DNA from: an uncultured Bacilli bacterium
Lineage (GTDB): Bacteria > Bacillota_I > Bacilli_A > RFN20 > CAG-826
DNA: 13,213 nucleotides
Direction: 5' to 3'
NCBI GenBank assembly: GCA_934168325.1
Contig: CAKPNG010000040.1
Span: 1 to 13,213, forward strand
Below are positions 7,002-13,213 of the stretch, piece by piece. The position numbers were made by a program, and so were the translations under genes. How positions within the stretch are numbered: the stretch's first letter is position 1; each line of letters begins with the position of its first letter. The notes below the pieces were generated by a model. The model did not search any database and was not told where the DNA came from. It saw only the letters and a program-made list of their open reading frames with translations.

Positions 7002-7991
7002 ATGTCATATTTAACTTTTGATGAAAGGATTGAAAAACAAAAAGAAATAAGTCAAAGAAAAGCTATTATTTCTAAATATTCAACAGTAGCTTTATTTTTT
7101 GGACCATATTTATTCTTTTTTTGTTTATTCTTTTTATATCCTTTAGTTCAAGGTATTATTGATTCGTTCTTTTTCTGGAACTTTGGAGATACTGAAAAAG
7201 TATTTGTTGGTTGGCAAAATTATAGAAATATTATTTTTGCAAATCCAGATTATCCACTTGCTCATGAGTGGTTTACTACAGGTTTAGGACATACTTGTTT
7301 ATTTGTAATTTATACAGTTCCTTTTTTAATTATCATTCCTTTCATATTAGCTTTATTATTAAATATGAAGCCATGGGGTGAAGGTTTTTTTAGAGCATTA
7401 TTCTTTTTACCTAATGTATTAAGTGTTGCAACTGTATGTTTAATTTTTAAATATTTATTCAATACTTCGATGGGATTTATTAAGACATTACCATTTCATG
7501 CTGATACAACTGCAGCTTGGATTGTAATTGTTTTAACTACATTATGGTGGACTGTTGGAAATAATATGGTCATTATGAATGCTGGTCTTAAACAAGTTGA
7601 TAAAGGTTTATATGAAGCAGCTTCAATTGATGGTTGTTCACCTTTTAAACAAATTTTTTACATTACATTACCACAAATTGGAAATCAAATTCTTATTTGT
7701 ACAATAACTACAGTAATTGCTTCATTTAATGTTTATGGACAAAGTGCATTAATTACTGAAGGTGGACCATTAAGTTCAACAATGATGTTTATTCAAAGAG
7801 TTTTACAATTTAAAAATTCACCTCAATCTGGAACTGGTGGAGCAGGTGTGGCTAATGCAATGTGTGTATTATTTTCATTACTTATTATCTTTATTTCAAT
7901 GATTCAATTATATGTTTCTAGAGATAAAACAAATAGTAAAAGAAGAATATTTAAAAGAAAAAGTAGAATGAAAGAGGAAGGAGTTAACTAA
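7002..7991 (+). CDS. Sugar ABC transporter permease, MalF/UgpA type
   Basis: This is a 329-residue inner-membrane permease with a charged cytoplasmic N-terminus and six predicted membrane segments (about 29-51, 96-120, 131-152, 172-194, 228-248, 283-304). The EAA loop that docks on the ATPase is clear: EAASIDGCSPFKQIFYITLP at 205-224. The family patterns GPYLFFF near the N-terminus and NVYGQSALITEGGP before the last segment are also present. A basic C-terminal tail (KRRIFKRKSR) faces the cytoplasm. It should form the heterodimeric channel with the product of the next gene, fed by the binding protein and powered by the ATPase at 10696-12177. The start at 7002 gives the normal family N-terminus. 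Only 1 bp separates its stop from the next ATG. Family is secure; substrate is inferred. Confidence 0.95.
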   Translation: MSYLTFDERIEKQKEISQRKAIISKYSTVALFFGPYLFFFCLFFLYPLVQGIIDSFFFWNFGDTEKVFVGWQNYRNIIFANPDYPLAHEWFTTGLGHTCLFVIYTVPFLIIIPFILALLLNMKPWGEGFFRALFFLPNVLSVATVCLIFKYLFNTSMGFIKTLPFHADTTAAWIVIVLTTLWWTVGNNMVIMNAGLKQVDKGLYEAASIDGCSPFKQIFYITLPQIGNQILICTITTVIASFNVYGQSALITEGGPLSSTMMFIQRVLQFKNSPQSGTGGAGVANAMCVLFSLLIIFISMIQLYVSRDKTNSKRRIFKRKSRMKEEGVN

Positions 7992-7992
7992 T

Positions 7993-8856
7993 ATGGCAAC
8001 AAAAAGAAGTATATTAATTAGTAAAATTGTTAGTACAGCTTGCTTAGTTGTTTTAGGCGCTATTTGGATTATTCCTTTACTATGGGCATTTGGTGCAAGT
8101 TTTAAACCTGATACATTTACAGATGTTGATCGATTATTTCCTACACTTAATAATTGGACTTTAGATAATTACAAATTTTTATTAACTAGTGAACAATATC
8201 CAGTTTTAAGATGGACCTTAAATAGTTTTCTTGTCGGTATAATTCAAACTGCTTTATATTTATTAGTAGTTAGTTTTGCAGCGTATGCTCTAGTTTTTAT
8301 AGATTGGAAATTTAAAAACTTAATTTTTAATATCATCTTAGCAAGTATGATGATTCCTGGAATTGTTACATTTATTCCAATGTATAATTTAATGGAAAAA
8401 TTTGGCTGGGCTGGTGCTCCTGATTGGACATATTTTTTAACATTGATTCTTCCAGGACTTGGTGGAGTATTTGGATTATTTTTAATAAGATCATTCTTCT
8501 TAAATATTCCAAAAGAACTGATTGAATCGTGTAAAATTGATGGCTGTAGTAATTTCCAAATTTTCTTTAGAGTTATTCTTCCAATAGGAAAAAGTGCAAT
8601 ATTTGTTGCTGCGATATTTGCCTTTTTGGGAAGTTGGAATGACTTCCTTTGGCCTCAACAAATGTCACAAGGGGCACAACTTTTTGCTCCTGAATTATTA
8701 ACATTACCAGTAGGACTTGCTAAATTAGTAGGTTCAAAAACTGGTGATACAACACCATTAGCAGCGGCAGTACTTAGTGCAATTCCAGTTATGTTTGTAT
8801 ATTGTTTTGCACAAAAATATATTATTGATGGTGTATCAAGAAGTGGTATTAAATAA
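7993..8856 (+). CDS. Sugar ABC transporter permease, MalG/UgpE type
   Basis: This is a 287-residue permease and the second half of the importer channel. Hydrophobic segments are expected at about 12-32, 77-102, 108-132, 148-168, 199-217 and 256-277. The EAA loop reads ELIESCKIDGCSNFQIFFRVILP (175-197), with ELIESC instead of the textbook EAA but the invariant IDG and final Pro kept. WNDFLWP (215-221) and the GVSRSGIK ending are typical of this subfamily. AAGGAG at 7978-7983, inside the end of the upstream permease gene, precedes the ATG by 9 bp, and the 1-bp intergenic distance suggests coupled, equimolar synthesis. Family is secure; substrate is inferred. Confidence 0.95.
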   Translation: MATKRSILISKIVSTACLVVLGAIWIIPLLWAFGASFKPDTFTDVDRLFPTLNNWTLDNYKFLLTSEQYPVLRWTLNSFLVGIIQTALYLLVVSFAAYALVFIDWKFKNLIFNIILASMMIPGIVTFIPMYNLMEKFGWAGAPDWTYFLTLILPGLGGVFGLFLIRSFFLNIPKELIESCKIDGCSNFQIFFRVILPIGKSAIFVAAIFAFLGSWNDFLWPQQMSQGAQLFAPELLTLPVGLAKLVGSKTGDTTPLAAAVLSAIPVMFVYCFAQKYIIDGVSRSGIK

Positions 8857-8877
8857 ATTTAAAAGATAGGTATTATT

Positions 8878-10683
8878 ATGAGATTAAGAAATGAATATCC
8901 AAGACCAGATTTTATAAGAAATAATCAACTCATTAATTTAAATGGGGAATGGGAATTTGATTTTGATGATTTAAATATTGGTCATAAATATAAGTGGTTT
9001 TTATCAAAAAAAGCAGATAAAAAAATAATTGTTCCATTTGCTTATGAAAGTAAGTTAAGTGGAATAAATGATAGAAGTAAACATGATCATATTTGGTATT
9101 ATAAAGAAATAAAAATTAATAAATTAGATAAGAAGATTTATATATTAAATTTTAATGGTGTAGATTATTATTCTGAAATTTATATTAATGGAATAATGGT
9201 TAAAATTCATAAAGGTGGTGCATCTAGATTTAATGTTGATATTACTGATTTTATTAATGATGGAATAAATAGAATTACTGTTTATTGTTTTGATCCAATG
9301 GAAAATCAAGCAATTCCAAGAGGAAAACAATATTGGAAAGAAAAAAGTGAAAGTATTTTTTATACAAAAACTAGTGGCATATATAAATCAGTATATATCG
9401 AAGAATTAAATAATATTTATATCGATAAGTCATTTATTAATAGTGATATTGATAATGGAACTATTTCTATTGATTTATTATTTAATAAAAAGCCACATAA
9501 AATTAGTTATGAAATTTATAAAGACAATAAATTAATTAATGAAGAAATTTTATTAAATAATTTTAATTCTAATCGTATAAAAACAACTTTAAGAGTATGG
9601 AATAATTTAGATATTAATGAAGATTCATTCCACCATCAAGACTTATGTTGGAGTCCTGAAAATCCTTATTTATATGATTTAATTTTAAAGACTTATGATG
9701 AAAATAATAATTTAATTGATGAGGTTAAGACTTATTTTGCAATGAGAAAGGTAAGTTTTAATAATGGTATATTTTATTTAAATAATAGGCCATATTTTCA
9801 AAAGTTAGTATTAATTCAAGGATATTTTAAAGAAGGTATTTTATCTTTTAAAGATATTAAAGATTTAGAAAATGATATAAAAATAAGTAAAGAATTAGGA
9901 TTTAATGGTGGAAGAATTCATCAAAAAGTAGAAGATCCATATTTCTATTATTTATGTGATAAATTAGGCTTTATTGCTTGGCTTGAATATCCTGCGGCTC
10001 AATTATTTACTAATACCTTAATTGAAGATCAAACTAATGAATGGATTCAGGTAGTAGAACAAAATTATAATCATCCATCTATATTAGTATATGTTCCTTT
10101 AAATGAATCTTGGGGTATTCCTCATTGTTCATATGATAAAAAAGAACAACACTTCCAAAATGCAATGTATGAAATTACTAAATCTATTGATGATTCAAGA
10201 TTATGCGTTGGTAATGATGGATGGGAATTAACAAAAACTGATATTTGTTCTGTTCATAATTATAAACATGGTAATAAAGGTGATGATAAAGTTTATCGTG
10301 ATTTTACTTTAGCATTAAGTGGTAGAGAAAATATGATTAAATCTGCTCCTGCTGGTCGACCTATTTTTGTTGATGGTTATCATAATGATTTTGTTCCAGT
10401 AATGCTTACTGAATTTGGTGGAGTTAGTTTTGCTATAAATAATGAAGAGGGCTGGGGCTATACATGTGCTAAAAATGAAGATGAATATATTGGAGAATTA
10501 TCAAAAATATATGATGCAATCAGAAATTCTTCATGTATCGTTGGATATTGCTACACTCAACTTTATGATGTTGAACAAGAAATTAATGGTATTTTAACTT
10601 ATGATAGAAAACAAAAAGTTAATTCTGAGAAAGTTAAAAAATTAAATGATAGCATTTCTCAATGTGTACAAATTGCTAAATAA
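8878..10683 (+). CDS. Cytoplasmic GH2 glycoside hydrolase
   Basis: This is a 601-residue enzyme with no signal peptide, so it is intracellular. It starts with the family motif EYPRP...LNGEWEF, then a jelly-roll sugar-binding domain (about 10-175), an Ig-like domain (about 178-292) and a TIM barrel (about 293-end). The acid/base is Glu410 (PLNESWG) and the nucleophile Glu512 (LTEFGG). QGYFKEG and LGFNGGRIHQKVEDPYFYYLCD are characteristic of the roughly 600-residue GH2 branch. GH2 is a retaining family covering beta-galactosidase, beta-glucuronidase, beta-mannosidase and some arabinosidases; this branch cannot be resolved by eye. It probably trims imported oligosaccharides. With a GH43 arabinanase-like partner, galactose or arabinose removal is the best guess. 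The ATG at 8878 is 21 bp after the permease, with a weak site (GATAGGT). It separates the ATPase from the other transporter genes. Confidence 0.92.
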   Translation: MRLRNEYPRPDFIRNNQLINLNGEWEFDFDDLNIGHKYKWFLSKKADKKIIVPFAYESKLSGINDRSKHDHIWYYKEIKINKLDKKIYILNFNGVDYYSEIYINGIMVKIHKGGASRFNVDITDFINDGINRITVYCFDPMENQAIPRGKQYWKEKSESIFYTKTSGIYKSVYIEELNNIYIDKSFINSDIDNGTISIDLLFNKKPHKISYEIYKDNKLINEEILLNNFNSNRIKTTLRVWNNLDINEDSFHHQDLCWSPENPYLYDLILKTYDENNNLIDEVKTYFAMRKVSFNNGIFYLNNRPYFQKLVLIQGYFKEGILSFKDIKDLENDIKISKELGFNGGRIHQKVEDPYFYYLCDKLGFIAWLEYPAAQLFTNTLIEDQTNEWIQVVEQNYNHPSILVYVPLNESWGIPHCSYDKKEQHFQNAMYEITKSIDDSRLCVGNDGWELTKTDICSVHNYKHGNKGDDKVYRDFTLALSGRENMIKSAPAGRPIFVDGYHNDFVPVMLTEFGGVSFAINNEEGWGYTCAKNEDEYIGELSKIYDAIRNSSCIVGYCYTQLYDVEQEINGILTYDRKQKVNSEKVKKLNDSISQCVQIAK

Positions 10684-10695
10684 AGGAGTAAAAAT

Positions 10696-12177
10696 ATGAG
10701 TGAAGAAGTGAAAACAAAATTTGAAAATTTAAGAAATTCTAATATTAAATCTTTTATTTGTTTAAAAAATATAAATAAAGTTTATCCAAATGGATTTCAA
10801 GCTGTATATGATTTCAATTTAGATATTAAAGAAAATGAATTTATCGTTTTTGTTGGACCTAGTGGATGTGGTAAATCTACTACTTTAAGAATGATTGCTG
10901 GACTTGAAGATATTACAGCAGGTGATTTATATATTAATCAAATATATTCAAATAATTTAACGCCTAAAGATAGAGATTTAGCGATGGTCTTCCAAAATTA
11001 TGCTCTTTATCCACATATGTCAGTTTATGATAATATGGCTTTTAGTTTAAAAATGAAACACGTTGATAAAAATGAAATTGATAAAAGAGTTCATGAAGCT
11101 GCTGAAATCTTAGATTTAACCCATGTTTTAGATAGAAAACCACGTCAACTTAGTGGTGGTCAAATGCAAAGAGTTGCTTTAGGAAGAACTATAGTTAGAA
11201 AAGCTAAAATTTTCTTAATGGATGAGCCTTTAAGCAATTTGGATGCTAAACTTAGAGTTTCGATGCGTAGTGAAATTATTAAGTTACATCAAAGACTTAA
11301 TACAACATCAATTTATGTTACTCATGATCAAACTGAAGCTATGACAATGGCTACTAGAATTGTAGTTATGAATAAAGGAAAAATTCAACAAATTGGAACC
11401 CCAGAAGAAATTTATAATAATCCACAAAATAAATTTGTTGCTAGTTTTATAGGAACTCCAGCAATGAATATTATAAAAGGACATTATGATGTAAAAGGCA
11501 CCATTAATTTTGAAGATGGATTTAAAGTATCTTTAAGTGAAGATAGAAAAAATAAAATAAAATCATTTATTGAAGAACAAATTCATTCATTATTAGAAAG
11601 ATTAAAAAATGTTGATTATGAAGTAGAATTATTACCTCATCAAGCTAGTAAAGATGAATTAAAACATCTTAAAAATAATGAATCTAAAGAAAATGAAAAT
11701 ACAGAAGAATATTTAAATGATATAGAAAGTTCAATTAAAGCTCATAATGTAGTTTCAAAAGCTGTTTTAAAAGGAACAAATCAATTTAGTTGGAAGAAAA
11801 TATTCTCTAAAAAACATAAATTACCTACAAAACAAGAAGTTAAAGAAAATTTATTAAAAGAAATTAATCAATTAATTAATAAATATAAAACTTATTTAAT
11901 AGAGGGATTTGATGTAACTTTTGGTGTTAGACCTGAACATATTGATTTTAAAGATACAAATAATTTTATAAATAAGAGTGAACCAGTTAAGATTAAAATT
12001 ACAATTGCTGAACTTCTTGGTAATGAATATTATATTCATGCAGATTATAATGGAATTGATTTAGTCTCTAAAATTAATGCTGATAATAAAATTAAAGCAG
12101 GAGATGAAATCGAAGTTACATTTAATCTTGATAAAATTCATATATTCGATGAATTATCAGAAAAAACTATTTTATAA
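10696..12177 (+). CDS. Sugar ABC transporter ATPase, MsmK/MalK/UgpC type, with large insertion
   Basis: This is a 493-residue cytoplasmic ATPase against about 365-380 in typical family members. The nucleotide-binding domain is complete: Walker A GPSGCGKST (54-62), Q-loop Gln100, signature LSGGQ (152-156), Walker B with Glu177 (FLMDEP), D-loop SNLD (180-183) and switch His210 (VTHDQTEAM). The FIGTPAMN motif and the GVRPEHI motif (410-416) mark the regulatory TOBE-type domain. Between them, about residues 285-402 form a Lys/Glu/Asn-rich, mostly helical insertion. The N-terminus is also about 20 residues longer than usual. It should energise the two permeases; a dedicated ATPase inside the operon contrasts with the shared MsmK found in many Firmicutes. 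AAGGAG at 10683-10688 overlaps the GH2 stop codon. Function is secure; the role of the insertion is unknown. Confidence 0.95.
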   Translation: MSEEVKTKFENLRNSNIKSFICLKNINKVYPNGFQAVYDFNLDIKENEFIVFVGPSGCGKSTTLRMIAGLEDITAGDLYINQIYSNNLTPKDRDLAMVFQNYALYPHMSVYDNMAFSLKMKHVDKNEIDKRVHEAAEILDLTHVLDRKPRQLSGGQMQRVALGRTIVRKAKIFLMDEPLSNLDAKLRVSMRSEIIKLHQRLNTTSIYVTHDQTEAMTMATRIVVMNKGKIQQIGTPEEIYNNPQNKFVASFIGTPAMNIIKGHYDVKGTINFEDGFKVSLSEDRKNKIKSFIEEQIHSLLERLKNVDYEVELLPHQASKDELKHLKNNESKENENTEEYLNDIESSIKAHNVVSKAVLKGTNQFSWKKIFSKKHKLPTKQEVKENLLKEINQLINKYKTYLIEGFDVTFGVRPEHIDFKDTNNFINKSEPVKIKITIAELLGNEYYIHADYNGIDLVSKINADNKIKAGDEIEVTFNLDKIHIFDELSEKTIL

Positions 12178-12188
12178 AGGAATAAATA

Positions 12189-13160
12189 ATGAATGATATC
12201 TATGAAGCTCCATTATTTAAAAGAGTTATTGCTGGCTTATTAGACTTAATAGTAGTTTCATTATTAGCAATTTCTACTTTTATGCTATTAGCTAATGGAG
12301 CTATAGATATTGGTTTTCATAATGTAAAATGGAAAGAAAAACAATATAAACTACAAGAAGAATCTTCTTTATTTAAAGTTAGTTATAATAAAAATAATGA
12401 TATTATTGGCTTAGAATTATTGGAATTTAATCTAAAAGAAAATCGAGATGATCTTAAATTTTTAAAAGCAATTAATGATTATTATTTTACTTATTTAGAT
12501 AAAGAAGATAAAACTTATAAAGAGTTAAATATTAATTATTTAAAATTTGATGAAAATACTTTAGAAAATAATATTTATAAGATTAATTCTATTGATGATA
12601 AATATGAAAATTTTATATTAAAAGATGATATTTTAGATCAAAATAATAATATTATTTCAATTAGTGACACTGAAAAATATAATAATGCAATAAAAGATTT
12701 CTTTTTAAATGAAAAAAGAGGAATTTATCACTATGCTTTAACAGATTTTACTTCATCAATTGAATTTAAAAATATAATGATGAAGTTAAATGAAATTGAA
12801 AGATATGAAGTATTAATTTCTACTTTATTTTCATCGATAATTTTTTTAGTAATACCAACTTTAATTAATAAAAATGGTGAAACTGCATTTATGCATATTT
12901 TTAAATTAGGATTTAGTGATAGTTATGGTTATAAAATTAAATTTAAACATAAAATTTTTAGAGCTTTATCACTTATGATTATTTATACAGTATCTGCTTA
13001 TTTATATTTAATTCCGTTAATAATTAATTATTTAGTTGTATTATTTAATAAAAATAGAAGAAGTTTAATAGATTTTAGTAGCGATACAGTAGCAATCGAT
13101 TTAAAAACAAGTGTATTATTTGCTTCTAAAGAAGAAATTGCACTAGTCAACGTTTTGTAG
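12189..13160 (+). CDS. RDD-family membrane protein with large extracytoplasmic domain
   Basis: This is a 323-residue protein. Its start, APLFKRVIAGLLDLIVVSLL (Arg12, Asp19), matches the RDD family N-terminus. GETAFMHIFKLG (230-241) and Arg258 after a basic loop match its middle, and Asp295 and Asp299 lie near the end. Membrane segments are expected at about 16-36, 207-226 and 258-286. Typical RDD proteins have only a short loop after the first segment. Here residues 38-205 form a charged, Asn/Lys/Glu/Asp-rich domain that should lie outside the membrane, since the Lys-rich loop after segment 2 is probably cytoplasmic. RDD proteins are mostly uncharacterised; ion transport has been proposed for some. 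It is 11 bp after the ATPase with AAAGGAA as ribosome site, so it belongs to the operon, but its role in glycan use is unclear. It ends with the only TAG stop among the intact genes. Confidence 0.75.
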   Translation: MNDIYEAPLFKRVIAGLLDLIVVSLLAISTFMLLANGAIDIGFHNVKWKEKQYKLQEESSLFKVSYNKNNDIIGLELLEFNLKENRDDLKFLKAINDYYFTYLDKEDKTYKELNINYLKFDENTLENNIYKINSIDDKYENFILKDDILDQNNNIISISDTEKYNNAIKDFFLNEKRGIYHYALTDFTSSIEFKNIMMKLNEIERYEVLISTLFSSIIFLVIPTLINKNGETAFMHIFKLGFSDSYGYKIKFKHKIFRALSLMIIYTVSAYLYLIPLIINYLVVLFNKNRRSLIDFSSDTVAIDLKTSVLFASKEEIALVNVL

Positions 13161-13213
13161 ACAATTTTTAGAATTGCCCTTATTTTCTTTGCTTTTAATA
13201 TCATTTTGTTTCT
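13143..13213 (-). CDS. Possible 3' end of a convergent gene, truncated by window edge
   Basis: On the minus strand a frame is open from the window edge to a TAG at 13145-13143. It encodes about 22 Lys/Asn-rich residues (KQNDIKSKENKGNSKNCLQNVD). Coding strands in this window are purine-rich, and after 13160 the + strand becomes pyrimidine-rich, as expected if the coding strand switches. If real, it would overlap the RDD gene end-to-end by 18 bp. The stretch is too short to identify, and a second minus-strand frame is also open. Confidence 0.25.
   Translation of the reverse strand, partial: KQNDIKSKENKGNSKNCLQNVD

Noticed and set aside
9145..9330. 61-residue minus-strand open frame
   Set aside because: Antisense shadow of the GH2 gene, with low-complexity Ile/Asn/Ser composition and no start signal.
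1..13213. CRISPR array, insertion sequence, tRNA or rRNA genes
   Set aside because: No regularly spaced repeats, transposase motifs, terminal inverted repeats with target duplications, or tRNA/rRNA-like sequences were seen on either strand.

Overview
The window is a strongly AT-rich, densely packed stretch of bacterial DNA in which every recognisable gene reads on the + strand. Lipobox-type lipoprotein signals, good Shine-Dalgarno boxes, a LacI/CcpA-style operator, an MsmK/MalK-type sugar ABC system and a DUF4143 ATPase all point to a low-GC Firmicute/Bacilli lineage or a gut Mollicutes-like relative. Genus cannot be settled from the sequence. Trp is read from TGG, and no intact gene has an in-frame TGA or ends in TGA. 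The data therefore fit the standard bacterial code, and nothing requires TGA to mean Trp.

Region 1 (about 1-1745) holds a broken AAA_14/DUF4143 ATPase. Its only visible lesion is a one-base frameshift in an A7 run. A small membrane-anchored thioredoxin-fold lipoprotein with a CPPC motif follows. Neither is obviously linked to the genes downstream.

Region 2 (1746-1905) is the only sizeable intergenic control region. It has a plausible sigma-A promoter, a perfect 14-bp palindrome (TGTAAGCGCTTACA) at the expected transcription start, and a second perfect 16-bp palindrome inside the promoter spacer.

Region 3 (1906-13160) reads as one long operon, with gaps of 1 to 57 bp. The order is: a surface lipoprotein built as (Ig-like + CBM-like) x 2; a LacI-family regulator; a secreted GH43 lipoprotein of the endo-arabinanase type; a sugar-binding lipoprotein; two ABC permeases; a cytoplasmic GH2 glycosidase; an enlarged MalK/MsmK-type ATPase; and an RDD-family membrane protein with a large extracytoplasmic domain. 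A 12-bp-paired hairpin lies between the binding protein and the permeases.

Together region 3 looks like a self-contained Gram-positive-type glycan-utilisation locus. The duplicated-CBM lipoprotein would hold the polymer at the cell surface, GH43 would cut it, the binding protein and ABC transporter would import the oligosaccharides, and GH2 would trim them inside the cell. The LacI protein probably controls the locus through the 14-bp palindrome. Arabinan or arabinogalactan-like pectic side chains are the best substrate guess, from the GH43 motifs and the GH2 partner, but this is an inference. The least explained parts are the lead lipoprotein, the roughly 120-residue insertion in the ATPase, and the RDD protein's ectodomain.
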